64,000 nucleotides of DNA, from positions 2,666,001-2,730,000 of the forward strand of contig OZ244979.1 in assembly GCA_965223095.1 (NCBI GenBank). Direction: 5' to 3'. The stretch's first letter is position 1, and every line of letters starts with the position of its first letter. A program made the position numbers and the translations under genes. This stretch comes from J054 sp965223095. Lineage in GTDB: Bacteria; Pseudomonadota; Gammaproteobacteria; Steroidobacterales; GCA-2729495. The notes under the pieces are model-generated. The model saw nothing but the letters and a program-made list of their open reading frames with translations. It did not search any database and was not told the origin of the DNA. This document shows, one piece after another, positions 15,990 to 25,150 of the stretch.

Positions 15990-17678
15990 TTGCCGAGAAC
16001 ACCGAAAACAAGACAAGTCACGCTGCGCGGCCAGGATCTGATCCATGACCCGCTGCTCAACAAGGGCTCCGCCTTTACGGCCGAAGAACGCGAAGCCTTC
16101 GGTCTGGTCGGCTTGATTCCCGAACGCTGTATCAGCATTGAAATGCAAGTGCAGCGCATGTACCGGAATCTACAAAACTACGTAGACCCCCTGAAAAAGT
16201 TTGTCTATCTAGCCTCCCTACAGGATCGCAACGAACATTTGTATTTCCGCCTGCTGAGCGATCATTTGGAAGAACTGCTGCCCATCGTTTATACGCCCAC
16301 GGTGGGCCTGGTCACGCGCAGCTTTAGCCATATTTTTCAGCGCGGGCGCGGGGCTTGGATTACGCCTAGCATGCGCGGCAAGATTGCCGACGTGCTCAAG
16401 GCGGCGGCGCGGGGCCGCGATGTTCGCTTGATCGTTGCCACGGACAATGAATCCATTCTGGGCATCGGTGATCAGGGCGCGGGTGGCATGGCCATCGCCA
16501 TCGGTAAACTCGCCCTTTACACCGCCGGCGCCGGCATTGATCCTGCCCAAGTTCTGCCGGTTAGTTTGGACGTCGGTACCGAGAACGCCAGCTTGCTCTC
16601 GGACCCGCTATACCTGGGCTGGCAAGAACGCCGCCTGCGTGGCGAAGAGTACGACTCGCTACTCGATGAGTTTGTAAACGCCGTTGCTGAGAACTTTCCC
16701 CGCGCGGTGGTGCAATGGGAAGACTTTCGCAAAGACAACGCGCTCAATGTCCTGGATCGCTATGCTAGTCAGTTGCCCTCGTTCAACGATGACATTCAAG
16801 GTACCGGCGCCGTCGCCTTGGCCGGGATACTCAGCGCAGAGCGAATCCACGGCCGAAGTCTCGCATCAGAACGCATATTGATTCTCGGCGCGGGTGCCGC
16901 TGGCCTGGGTATCAGCCGGCAAATCCGCGCCGGCTTGTGCGCAGAGGGTATGTCGGCGGAAACCGCGAGACATCGCATCGCCGTACTCGACAGCCGTGGT
17001 CTGTTGGTGGATGACGGCAACATCCGCGACAGCTACAAGCGAGAACTCGCCTGGTCCGCCGCCGAAGCGCAAAACCTGGGCTTGGGTTCGGGTACCGACC
17101 GAAGCCTCGAAGCCGTGGTCAAACAATTTCGCCCCAGCGTGCTGATTGGCACTTCGGGCCAGGCCGGGGCATTCCATGAACACATCATTCGCACGGTTAG
17201 CAACAGTGTTGATCGACCGGTCATCATGCCGCTGTCCAATCCCACCGACCAGTCAGAGGCCATACCTTCGGAAGTCTTAGAATGGTCCGCGGGCCAGGCC
17301 CTGGTTGCCACCGGCAGCCCATTTCCCGATGTACTGCGGGGCGAGCGGCGAATAAAAATCGGGCAGGGCAACAATGCCTTCATTTTCCCCGGCGTCGGCC
17401 TGGGCGTGCTACTGGCGGATGCACAACGCATCACCGACCGGCTGTTCTACGCCGCCGCCAAAGCCCTTGCCGGTACGCTGAGCGAACACGAAATCAATAG
17501 CGGCTTACTGTATCCACCCATTTCGCGGCTAGCAGATGTGTCGGCCGCCGTCGCCAAGGCCGTGATGCGCGCCGCCGTGGAAGACGGTTTATGTCCCGCC
17601 CTAACCGATACCGAGATTAACGAGCGATTGGTGGCGGGCACTTGGCATCCGGATTACCCGGGCTATATCGCTGAGTGA
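15990..17678 (+). CDS. maeA: NAD-dependent malic enzyme
   Basis: Oxidative decarboxylation of malate to pyruvate with NAD, at the branch between the TCA cycle and pyruvate. 562 residues, the long-subunit size of E. coli MaeA. Motifs: YTPTVGLV, the tyrosine of the active site region, VATDNESILGIGDQGAGGM, LDVGTEN, FNDDIQGTGAVALAG (metal ligands) and the Rossmann motif LGAGAAGLGI. The start is TTG, preceded by AAAGAGAAG. Monocistronic and convergent with the radical SAM gene. Confidence 0.93.
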   Translation: MPRTPKTRQVTLRGQDLIHDPLLNKGSAFTAEEREAFGLVGLIPERCISIEMQVQRMYRNLQNYVDPLKKFVYLASLQDRNEHLYFRLLSDHLEELLPIVYTPTVGLVTRSFSHIFQRGRGAWITPSMRGKIADVLKAAARGRDVRLIVATDNESILGIGDQGAGGMAIAIGKLALYTAGAGIDPAQVLPVSLDVGTENASLLSDPLYLGWQERRLRGEEYDSLLDEFVNAVAENFPRAVVQWEDFRKDNALNVLDRYASQLPSFNDDIQGTGAVALAGILSAERIHGRSLASERILILGAGAAGLGISRQIRAGLCAEGMSAETARHRIAVLDSRGLLVDDGNIRDSYKRELAWSAAEAQNLGLGSGTDRSLEAVVKQFRPSVLIGTSGQAGAFHEHIIRTVSNSVDRPVIMPLSNPTDQSEAIPSEVLEWSAGQALVATGSPFPDVLRGERRIKIGQGNNAFIFPGVGLGVLLADAQRITDRLFYAAAKALAGTLSEHEINSGLLYPPISRLADVSAAVAKAVMRAAVEDGLCPALTDTEINERLVAGTWHPDYPGYIAE

Positions 17679-17861
17679 TCGCAGCGAATAAGGCCGGGTT
17701 TTGGTATCCCGTCGGCGATCGATTTATGCGGCAAAATACGCCCAGCTATTGTTCAGCTCGGCAGCGGCTGTGACTCGCGGCCACAAAGCGACGGGCATGA
17801 TCGATGATGACGGTAAGCATTTCGAAGCCAGCCCCCTTAACTCGTCGCGATAGAGCCCGCA

Positions 17862-19178
17862 CTAAACGCTAGTCCGTCGTTCGTCCTCGGCATTTTTCAA
17901 GCGCCGATAACTCTTGGATACGCGACGATTCGTCTTCAATGGCTCATAGACCACCGTGCCGCCCTGACCATCGCGCAGGGTTAAGGGTTGCAAAATGTAT
18001 TCATCTCGTCGTGCATTGTGCTGGCACATGGAGACGGGGCCTTGCGCGGTCATGACCATGAAAGAGCAAACATCAATCCGATCCGTTTGCAGCTGCTTTG
18101 CGTCCATAAAATTCTGCACAAAAAAAGTGAGCTTATGTACTCGGCCCTTGGACCGGCAAATGCTGGGCCCCATGGTCTTGGCGAACCTTCCCAATGCGAC
18201 TGCGAATTTTGGCCACCAGCGCGGGCGGAGGAGGGCGGCCCACAAAAAGCTGCCCGCAGTGGACGCCGGCTTGGCATGACGATCCCAGTTGATGTGCGCA
18301 AAATCGGCCAAGAAATTTGCGAATAGCTGCTTGTCGTCGGCCAAGGGAAAAACCCGCTCGTTAATGACCAGCGTCGGCACGTAGTTATGGCAGTCGGTAT
18401 GACCCACTTGGACGACATCCCAGGGTAGTGACTTCCTGACACCAAGCTCGATTTGTCCTTGCACCGTGGCTTGGCTAATCAGGGTATCACGAGCTCGCCA
18501 CTCGCCACGTCCCGTTTCGGCTTGTAGTTGAAAGGAAACCAAGCCCACCACGTCAGCATGCTGGGTAAAAAACTCCACGAGCTGCGGAATTTCGGCGAAG
18601 TTATCCTTATGCACGGTGGTATTGAATATCACCATCAAGCCTAGATCGCGCGCACGCTCGACGTATTCGCAGCGTAGGGTGTTTAACTCAGCCTCGGTGT
18701 TAAAACCCTTCCGCCGCTGAGTCGTGTCGACGTGAAAAGCGACATCACACAAACCAACGTCCGCCAAACGCGCCAGCAAATCGCGGTTTGCCGCGATACC
18801 ATTGGTAAACAGCGCCGGATACAGGCCGATATCACGGGCATAGCGGACAATCTCCACCAGTTCCGTATGCTTGCGCAGCGTGGGGTCTCCACCGGTAATC
18901 TGCACGTGCGTTCCAGCCCCGAAGTGCGTTATCACCGCATCCAAGCGACGCCGCACCTCGGCCATGGGTATATCCTGCACCGACTGCGAATTTTCCGACA
19001 AATAGCAGAGGGTGCAATCAAGGTTGCAGTGCTGGGTGATTTCCACGGCAACGCAGCCGATGGTTTGCAATCGCCCAAGGATCTGATTCGGGGTAAAGCG
19101 TGGGCCCATACGCTGGCGGGTGCGGTCCAGCAACTGGGGAGCCGGCGTGTCAGCTGCGCTAAATCGTTCTCTGCTCAC
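17862..19178 (-). CDS. Radical SAM protein of unknown function
   Basis: 438 residues. The iron-sulfur motif C51-NLD-C55-TL-C58 follows a beta strand (VAVEITQH), and ITGGDPTLR is the SAM-binding GGDP motif. The C-terminal third carries further cysteines (CHNY, CRSKG, CSFMV, CQHNARRDEYIL); the SMCQHNARRDEY ending resembles radical SAM enzymes related to the archaeal pterin methylase type, so a second metal site or substrate-binding cysteines are possible. Substrate unknown. GTG start. Downstream tail is convergent with maeA; upstream lies the gene-poor region. Confidence 0.75.
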   Translation of the reverse strand: MSRERFSAADTPAPQLLDRTRQRMGPRFTPNQILGRLQTIGCVAVEITQHCNLDCTLCYLSENSQSVQDIPMAEVRRRLDAVITHFGAGTHVQITGGDPTLRKHTELVEIVRYARDIGLYPALFTNGIAANRDLLARLADVGLCDVAFHVDTTQRRKGFNTEAELNTLRCEYVERARDLGLMVIFNTTVHKDNFAEIPQLVEFFTQHADVVGLVSFQLQAETGRGEWRARDTLISQATVQGQIELGVRKSLPWDVVQVGHTDCHNYVPTLVINERVFPLADDKQLFANFLADFAHINWDRHAKPASTAGSFLWAALLRPRWWPKFAVALGRFAKTMGPSICRSKGRVHKLTFFVQNFMDAKQLQTDRIDVCSFMVMTAQGPVSMCQHNARRDEYILQPLTLRDGQGGTVVYEPLKTNRRVSKSYRRLKNAEDERRTSV

Positions 19179-19232
19179 GGCTTGTCGTTAACTTTCATTG
19201 CCAACTGCCTACTCACAGACCAACACAATTGC

Positions 19233-19331
19233 TTAACGTTCCTTAGCGCGCCGAACATTTTGCTGCGCTGACCAATCAAGCAACCAAAATACCCAGGCAA
19301 TACTCCCGCTGTAAGCCAAAAAAGGGACCAT
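19233..19331 (-). CDS. Possible small membrane protein (32 aa)
   Basis: A short frame starting MVPFLAYSGSIAWVFWLLDW and ending with a basic tail (VRRAKER), which looks like one membrane helix. It lies 54 bp upstream of the radical SAM gene on the same strand. There is no Shine-Dalgarno sequence, and the frame is open upstream for 16 more codons, so it could be chance. Confidence 0.25.
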   Translation of the reverse strand: MVPFLAYSGSIAWVFWLLDWSAQQNVRRAKER

Positions 19332-19533
19332 GCGCCAACGACGGGGCCTGGCGTACTTGGCTAGACGGGACTTATACGGCTACTTCAGCGAGATCCACCG
19401 GCGAAGCGCAGTAGCGTAGTGGGTAGTCTCGTAATCCCGATCAGATCTATTATTTAACATAATATACATTATGCGCTTAATGACTGGGCTCGGTTGCAGC
19501 TAAGATCAAGGATATTCGTTTTCTACACAACCG

Positions 19534-19976
19534 TTACAAGCGCCGACTGGATGTCCGTGGCTTTGTTACCCTGACGGTGTTGACCTGATCATCGCGGACG
19601 TCGAGAAAAATTCCTTTACCGGCGGGAGTTGCTCCCTGGTCGCCCCGATTCATGATACTGAAGCCGCCGCCTCCGTGAGGGCAAGCAGAGTCACGTTATT
19701 CAGCGTCGCAACCGTCTGTCCCGAGCCAAAAATTGTCAGTGGCGATTTGCAGCTGTACTCAATCGTCGCGTTGATATTGATGTCGCCGACATACCCTGGT
19801 ACGAAAACGAAGTTGGCCCGCTGTATTTCGAGTGGCTGGCGTAAGGAACCCGCGCCGGAATCGTTGCCATTCGATACAACCGCGAATCCTCCGGCATTCG
19901 CGGTCGCAATTGCCGATAGAGCGGCGATTACCGCGAATGCCGCGATACGCAATCGTTTTTTTGCTGTGGAACTCAT
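19534..19976 (-). pseudogene. Frameshifted secreted beta-helix-like protein
   Basis: A good start (ATG 19976 with AGGAG) leads into a signal peptide (about residues 8-28) and SNGNDSGAGSLRQPLE, the N-terminal pattern of secreted parallel beta-helix repeat proteins, then LTIFGSGQTVATLNN. The frame stops at 108 codons. A one-base shift at about 19672 opens a frame that continues plausibly as GGGFSIMNRGDQG...GKGIFLDVRDDQ until a stop at 19534. Members of such families are several hundred residues long, so this is read as a decayed 5' remnant. Confidence 0.6.
19540..19565. repeat. Diverged repeat, copy 1
   Basis: 26 bp (GCGCCGACTGGATGTCCGTG then GCTTTG) match 21148-21173 at 23 positions. Similarity continues on one side (AACCGTTACA against AACCGGTACA), with a 9-bp tandem duplication in copy 2. 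Copy 1 lies in the decayed end of the beta-helix pseudogene. Confidence 0.55.
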
Positions 19977-20040
19977 ATTGAACTCCTCTCGTACACGTTG
20001 TATTCAATTAAATCTTTACAGTGATCTTGACGATGCGAAC

Positions 20041-20217
20041 TTAGTCTTCTCGTCTTTTCCGGGTGAATCCCGGTGAAGTTGGAGCGTGCCGACGACCTTT
20101 CCACTGGCGTTCAATTTGGTACTCATCCCTAACTGCGAGTAACTGTGGCGGCCAGCGCTTGGCTGCCATGGGGCGAATCTCGTACGCTGCCCAAATCCGC
20201 TGTTTTATATCGGTCAT
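20041..20217 (-). CDS. Possible small basic protein (58 aa)
   Basis: Frame beginning MTDIKQRIWAAYEIRPMAAK with a strongly basic C-terminus (GFTRKRRED). AGAAG lies upstream of the ATG. It ends 64 bp before the start of the beta-helix pseudogene on the same strand. No family recognised; low certainty because it sits in decayed DNA. Confidence 0.3.
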   Translation of the reverse strand: MTDIKQRIWAAYEIRPMAAKRWPPQLLAVRDEYQIERQWKGRRHAPTSPGFTRKRRED

Positions 20218-20466
20218 AATCTTCTACAGGTTCTTTAGAGAAAAATTTATTTTGCAGCCTTTATATGAACTGTTGTTGAAGGCTTTGCGTCACTTCAGTG
20301 ACATCTTCTGAGGATTGTGAATACGATCTGCAACGGTTCCGCGCGCAGAAAATCGGAGGACGAACACATGGCATATGTGTTCGACAGGCAACTACTTGGA
20401 CGGACCGGGCGGTTTGTTGAGTTACGGAGGTAGGTGTGGATGACCCTGGACAAAGCGGGCCCGAAG

Positions 20467-20565
20467 TCAGAATAGAACTAGCAGTCCCAGAATAAATAGC
20501 ATGTAGGCTACTGCTATACAGGCGACAGTTAGGGTCGATAGCAGGTAAGCGTCGTCTTCAAACAT
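20467..20565 (-). CDS. Possible small membrane protein (32 aa)
   Basis: MFEDDAYLLSTLTVACIAVA followed by YMLFILGLLVLF: a short acidic N-terminus and one long hydrophobic helix. AGG lies about 9 nt before the ATG. Its start resembles the 45-residue ORF at 34009 (MFSDTPYLL). Unproven. Confidence 0.3.
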   Translation of the reverse strand: MFEDDAYLLSTLTVACIAVAYMLFILGLLVLF

Positions 20566-20844
20566 GCGGCGAGCCTGCCAGTAAAATATGACAGCTGAAT
20601 GACAATTCTTGGATGCGATTTCAACCGGTCCAAACAGCACCTAATTACTAATTCTGGCGAGAAGTATGGTGAACGTGAGGCAGTAACCGATGGAAACCAC
20701 AAGCTAAACCAGTAGTTGGCAATCAATGCTCGCTCGCCGACGTGGTACTTGGTATGAAGCTGGAGCTTCGGCGCCTGCCGGACAATTTCAGCAAAACCCG
20801 GTCGGCCGCTGAATGCTTGGAGACATTGAATCGCGTGTCGCTGG

Positions 20845-20988
20845 CTAAACGATTAATTCTATGGCGCTGAGCTGTGTCAGCCCATAAATTGACGCTGCGG
20901 CGCAGAGGGCGATCAATGCTATTTCCACGACTCGGTCGACGAATTCTGGACTGTCAAAAAGGGGCCGGTCTCGCGTTATATCTTTCAT
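20845..20988 (-). CDS. Possible small membrane protein (47 aa)
   Basis: MKDITRDRPLFDSPEFVDRV followed by a hydrophobic segment VEIALIALCAAASIYGL. A GGAG Shine-Dalgarno stands 8 nt before the ATG, the best start context in this gene-poor stretch. No family recognised. Confidence 0.42.
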   Translation of the reverse strand: MKDITRDRPLFDSPEFVDRVVEIALIALCAAASIYGLTQLSAIELIV

Positions 20989-21634
20989 ATAGTTCTCCAC
21001 ACATGCTATTAATTGCACAGATAAATTTTGGTCAGAAATTATTTCAGCCCGGTTGCGCGCTTCCTACATCTGAGTGAATTTTTCATGAAGTGATGAAACC
21101 GGAGCCCATGGGCTATGGGGCGCTCCGAACCGGTACAGACGCCGACGGCGCCGATTGGATGTCCGGGGTTTTGGCCTGGCCATCAGGATGCCGACTATCC
21201 ACTATTGGTTGCGCGTGGCGGTAGTTGCACGCTCGATTGTCGTGCGCTACCCGTTGTTGCACTTAAAATCACCGCCACCGCCAAACGACAGCAGCATGGC
21301 CGTGTCAGCATCTATTCTCGGTCAGCCCGCCTAAACTCGCGGACCGACAATCGGATGCTAATGCACAGACATGGCAGCAGTCCCAGAGCAGACGGTATCC
21401 CGCGGTATAAAGGCCTTGGGCGTAGCCCCCCACCGGAGGCGTTGCCTGTCGACTGCGGCGCGGCTATCGAATGTAAGTTTGCGGCCGATAACACGATCTG
21501 AATTCCAATGAACTGCCAACACAAGCGCGCTTGATGCTTGGTAGTATTGCTGCGATCAATCTGCGGGGCATATTTTGTGCCAACTATCAGCTGCTCCTGC
21601 ACCGCGATGCTTAGCGAGTTTTGGGACTAAAAAA
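20989..21634. other. Gene-poor region upstream of the efflux operon
   Basis: 646 bp without a supported gene. It holds a perfect 12-bp palindrome AGCCCATGGGCT (21103-21114), a short inverted repeat TTTCAT/ATGAAA (near 21081-21098), and copy 2 of a diverged repeat. The plus-strand frame at 21115-21501 has no recognisable protein features. The efflux operon promoter should lie in the last 130 bp but was not identified. Confidence 0.45.
21148..21173. repeat. Diverged repeat, copy 2
   Basis: Partner of 19540-19565 (23 of 26 bases identical); a short tandem duplication of a CGCCGA-containing unit precedes it. Copies lie 1.6 kb apart, in the same orientation. Confidence 0.55.
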
Positions 21635-24067
21635 ATGAAGTACCAAATGCCATCAGATGTAGGCGCCCGCCAACAAACCCATCAAAATTCATTCGCAGTA
21701 ACCCACGCTGCGCGACGAGGCGTGCTGCGGGCATTACTCATCGCGATGCTCATGCTCATGGCGACTGTTGGCAACGGCAAGGAACTGATAACTATCGCCA
21801 TTGTTACCGATGGACCACAGTATCAGCTGCAAGAGGTCGAACAGATCTTTAAACGTGAGCTGCTAGCTTTGACCGGCGACGAGTTTGACCTGCACTTTAA
21901 GCGTATCGATGCTGATTGGTCAGTACCCAGCGTCGTCGCCGCCATGAACCAGGCCTATTCGGCACAAGACGTCGATATGGTGCTGGTGATCGGCTTCGCC
22001 GGCAATCAAATCATGGTGTCACGCTCTGAGTTTCCGAAACCGACGTTTTTACCTTTGGTGTTCAATCCAGACTTGCTGGACGCGCCTATTGCTGATGATA
22101 GATCTGGCCGCCGCAACCTAAATTACCTCGCCGATCGCGTGCCATTTTCTGACGACCTAGACTCCTTTCAGCGCGTCATGCCATTCAACAAAGCGGCAAT
22201 TCTGGTTGACCGGGTCATTCTTGCCGCCGTGCCGCGGGCGCCGGATTTGTTGCGGCGGCAGGGTGAAGGCGTCGAGTTTATCGTGGTGGGTCATGACGGC
22301 AGCGACCACGATTTGCTGGGGAAGATTCCACCTGACACACAAGCCATTTTGTTGGGCGGACTACCGCGCATGCCCAGCGAACTATTCGATCAGTTGCTCG
22401 ATGACATGGCTAAGCAAGGCCTCGCCAGTTTTAGTCTGGTGAGCGAAGCCGAGGTTCGCCGCGGCGCCCTCGCCGCCGACACGGTGCAAACAGATTATCT
22501 TCGGTTAGCACGTCGCAACGCGCTGAATATGCAAGCCGTAATGCTGGGCGAGAAAGTCGCGGACCAACCCGTCTACTTCTCGGGTAAACGACAGCTCACC
22601 ATCAATATGGAAACGGCACGTCGTATTGGCCTATCACCTAGATTCGACGTGCTCAGCGAGGCAGAACAAATTAATGCGGAACCCGGCGTAGCAGGACCAG
22701 AGCTTGGTTTGGCCGATATCGCGAGATTGGCACAACAGCGCAATCTCGATCTAGCCGTGTCACGCCTGGATGTTGAACTGGGTACACAGGATGTGCGCAA
22801 CGCCAAAGCCAATCTCTTCCCGCAACTGAGCCTAGGCGGCAACTATACTGGCCGGCGTGACGAGATATTGCTGAGGGGGCCTGGCTCGGCGGAACGCTCC
22901 AGTGCTGCTGCCCTGACTTTAAATCAGCTGATCTATTCCGATGCCGCCACGGCGGGTTACCAGCGGCAGCGACTTTTACAGCGCGGCCGCGAAGCCGGCT
23001 TGGATACTGCCCGTTTGGATTTAATTTTCGAAGCCACCACGGCCTATCTGCAAGCACTGCGAGCAGATACGCAACTGGCTATTCAACAAGATAATCTAGC
23101 CTTAACCAAGACGAACTTAGGCTTGGCACAAGACCGAGTGCGTGTGGGCTCGGCCAGCAACGCTGATGTCTACCGTTGGGAATCAAATCTCGCCAACGCA
23201 CGCTCTGCCGTTCTGGCCGCGGTAGCGCTCAGGGATCAAGCTCGGGATAATCTCAACAGGATACTGAACCAACCCATCAAGACACCGCTACGCCTGCGTA
23301 AGGCCAAGAAAACCGATGCCTTTAAGATGCCCTTGGCTGAATTCGAAGCGCTGGTCGACAATCCGCGTCGCTTCTCTTGGTTCGTGGATTTCAACGTCGA
23401 GGCTGGTCTCGAACAGTCACCGGAACTGGCGCAACTACGCGCGCAAATCGCTGCCGCCCAAAGAGACGTTAGCACCAAACAGCGCACTTTCTGGTTACCT
23501 GATTTTAGTCTGCAGGCACAGTACGCCGATAATCTGAATGCCACCGGCCTGGGCTCGGGCACCGAGTTCGACAGCATCGAAGATTGGAATGTTTCGGTAA
23601 ATGCTAGCCTCCCCCTGTATTCTGGCGGCGGCCGCCGAGCCGACTTGTCGCGGGCCAAATTTCAGCATAAGCAGCTAGAATTGCGTTTCGCGGCGGCCAC
23701 CGAGCGCGTTGAAACCAATATTCGCGCGGCCTTACACGCAGCCCAAGCGAGCTACTCAAACATCGAACTTTCTGAACTCAGCGCGACCGCCGCAGAAAAA
23801 AACCTTGACTTAGTCTTGGACGCCTATGGTCAGGGCACCCTGAGTATCATCGATTTACTGGATGCACAGAATCAAAGCTTAGAAGCAGATCTTAGCGCCA
23901 ACAACGCGGTGCATGATTTCTTGCTGGACGTCATGAACGTACAACGCACCAAAGCAGACTTCGATTTTTTGTTACCCGAAGCTGTTCAAAACGAGCAAAT
24001 CGATGTACTGCGTGACTATATAGAATCCCGTTCGCCGCGCACCACAAACAATGGAGTAAGGCCGTGA
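21635..24067 (+). CDS. Periplasmic binding-protein-like domain fused to TolC-type outer-membrane efflux protein
   Basis: 810 residues. After a basic leader and signal-like helix (about residues 25-48), residues about 49-340 resemble the ABC_sub_bind family of periplasmic binding proteins: two alpha/beta lobes (ITIAIVTDGPQ, DMVLVIGFAGN, AAILVDRV, AILLGGLPRMP) ending in LTINMETARRIGL. Residues about 355-790 are a TolC/OEP domain with two coiled-coil halves (LARLAQQRNLDLAVSRLD..., AEKNLDLVLDAYGQGTLSIIDLLDAQNQ). TolC forms the outer-membrane exit duct; a binding lobe on it could sense or receive substrate in the periplasm. First gene of an operon with adaptor and RND pump; 4-bp overlap with the adaptor. 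Start ATG 21635 follows GGGA; an earlier GTG (21575) is less likely. Confidence 0.82.
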   Translation: MKYQMPSDVGARQQTHQNSFAVTHAARRGVLRALLIAMLMLMATVGNGKELITIAIVTDGPQYQLQEVEQIFKRELLALTGDEFDLHFKRIDADWSVPSVVAAMNQAYSAQDVDMVLVIGFAGNQIMVSRSEFPKPTFLPLVFNPDLLDAPIADDRSGRRNLNYLADRVPFSDDLDSFQRVMPFNKAAILVDRVILAAVPRAPDLLRRQGEGVEFIVVGHDGSDHDLLGKIPPDTQAILLGGLPRMPSELFDQLLDDMAKQGLASFSLVSEAEVRRGALAADTVQTDYLRLARRNALNMQAVMLGEKVADQPVYFSGKRQLTINMETARRIGLSPRFDVLSEAEQINAEPGVAGPELGLADIARLAQQRNLDLAVSRLDVELGTQDVRNAKANLFPQLSLGGNYTGRRDEILLRGPGSAERSSAAALTLNQLIYSDAATAGYQRQRLLQRGREAGLDTARLDLIFEATTAYLQALRADTQLAIQQDNLALTKTNLGLAQDRVRVGSASNADVYRWESNLANARSAVLAAVALRDQARDNLNRILNQPIKTPLRLRKAKKTDAFKMPLAEFEALVDNPRRFSWFVDFNVEAGLEQSPELAQLRAQIAAAQRDVSTKQRTFWLPDFSLQAQYADNLNATGLGSGTEFDSIEDWNVSVNASLPLYSGGGRRADLSRAKFQHKQLELRFAAATERVETNIRAALHAAQASYSNIELSELSATAAEKNLDLVLDAYGQGTLSIIDLLDAQNQSLEADLSANNAVHDFLLDVMNVQRTKADFDFLLPEAVQNEQIDVLRDYIESRSPRTTNNGVRP

Positions 24068-25149
24068 AGCGTTTGACCTATCTCGCGCTATGTTGCTCTC
24101 TGCTGTTATCCGCTTGTGAACAACAGGTAGATGTGAGCAGCGAACCCCCTCTGCGTCCGGTAAGAATTGCCGTGGTTGCAAACACCGACGGAGCCCGCGA
24201 GCGAAGCTTCTCCGGTATCTCGCAGTCAACGCAAGAGTCCCGCCTGAGCTTCAAAGTCAACGGCACCCTGGTTGAACTGCCTGTGCAGGTGGGTGATCGC
24301 CTTAAGAAAGGCGATCTCATCGCCGCACTCAGTGGCTCGACTTATGAGTTGCAAGTGCAACAAGCCGAAGCGGCCTTGGCGCAAGCGCAAGCCAACCAGC
24401 GCAACGCCGACGCAAACTATGAGCGCGTTAAAGGCCTGTATGAGAATAGTAATGCATCGAGAAACGATCTCGATGTGGCGCGCGCCAATGCCGAGTCTGC
24501 CCAAGCCCAGGTTCGCTCAGCGCGTAAATCCTTAGAAATTGCCCAGCTGAATCGTTCCTATACGCGCTTGAGGGCCGCGGCGGACTGCACCGTCGCTTCC
24601 ATCGACGCCGACTTAAACGAAAATGTGAATGCCGGCGAACAGATCGCTAAAGTCAACTGTGGCGGCGGTATAGAAGTCAGCCTCGGCATTCCTGAAAGCT
24701 TAATCGGCGGGTTCACGGCAAATATGCCCGCCCGCATCCGCTTCAACGCCCTACCCGATCGCGAATTCATCGGCCAGGTCACAGAAGTCGGCGTAGCCTC
24801 GGGCAGCAATGCAACAACCTTTCCCGTCATCGTTACTTTAACGGAGTTCGACCCGGCCGTTCGACCAAGTATGGCTGCTGAAGTCACTCTAAAGTTCTCC
24901 GGTGTCCAGCCCACCGGGCAATTGATTCCCGCCGCCGCGGTGATTAAGGACGAGCGGGGCACCTTCGTCTATGTCGCCGAGCCGGCCGAGGGCAATCAAG
25001 CAAGCATTCGGCGGCAAGCCGTGGCGGTGGGGGAATTAACCGCCAATGGGATTGAGATTCTATCGGGCCTGAGCGAGGGCGATCGCGTGGTGACCGCCGG
25101 TACCTCGGTGATTCGCGAACAGCAAACCGTTCTTCTGCCGGAAAACTAA
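24064..25149 (+). CDS. RND efflux periplasmic adaptor lipoprotein
   Basis: 361-residue membrane fusion protein linking the RND pump to the TolC-like duct. Lipoprotein signal with lipobox LLSAC (Cys18). Barrel-sandwich hybrid (LSFKVNGTLVELPVQVGDRL), alpha-hairpin (about 95-160, QVQQAEAALAQAQANQRNAD), then beta-barrel and membrane-proximal domains. GTG start overlaps the preceding stop by 4 bp; the RND gene starts 1 bp after its stop. Confidence 0.92.
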   Translation: MKRLTYLALCCSLLLSACEQQVDVSSEPPLRPVRIAVVANTDGARERSFSGISQSTQESRLSFKVNGTLVELPVQVGDRLKKGDLIAALSGSTYELQVQQAEAALAQAQANQRNADANYERVKGLYENSNASRNDLDVARANAESAQAQVRSARKSLEIAQLNRSYTRLRAAADCTVASIDADLNENVNAGEQIAKVNCGGGIEVSLGIPESLIGGFTANMPARIRFNALPDREFIGQVTEVGVASGSNATTFPVIVTLTEFDPAVRPSMAAEVTLKFSGVQPTGQLIPAAAVIKDERGTFVYVAEPAEGNQASIRRQAVAVGELTANGIEILSGLSEGDRVVTAGTSVIREQQTVLLPEN

Positions 25150-25150
25150 G

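Noticed and set aside
20529..20726. 65-codon minus-strand ORF
   Set aside because: TTG start, no Shine-Dalgarno, no recognisable features, and it overlaps a better small-ORF candidate.
21115..21501. 128-codon plus-strand ORF in the gene-poor region
   Set aside because: Composition unlike the neighbouring proteins, no motif, and it runs through the repeat and palindrome.
19179..21634. Integron cassette array
   Set aside because: Small ORFs and repeats suggested it, but no attC-type GTTRRRY/RYYYAAC pairs and no integrase were found.
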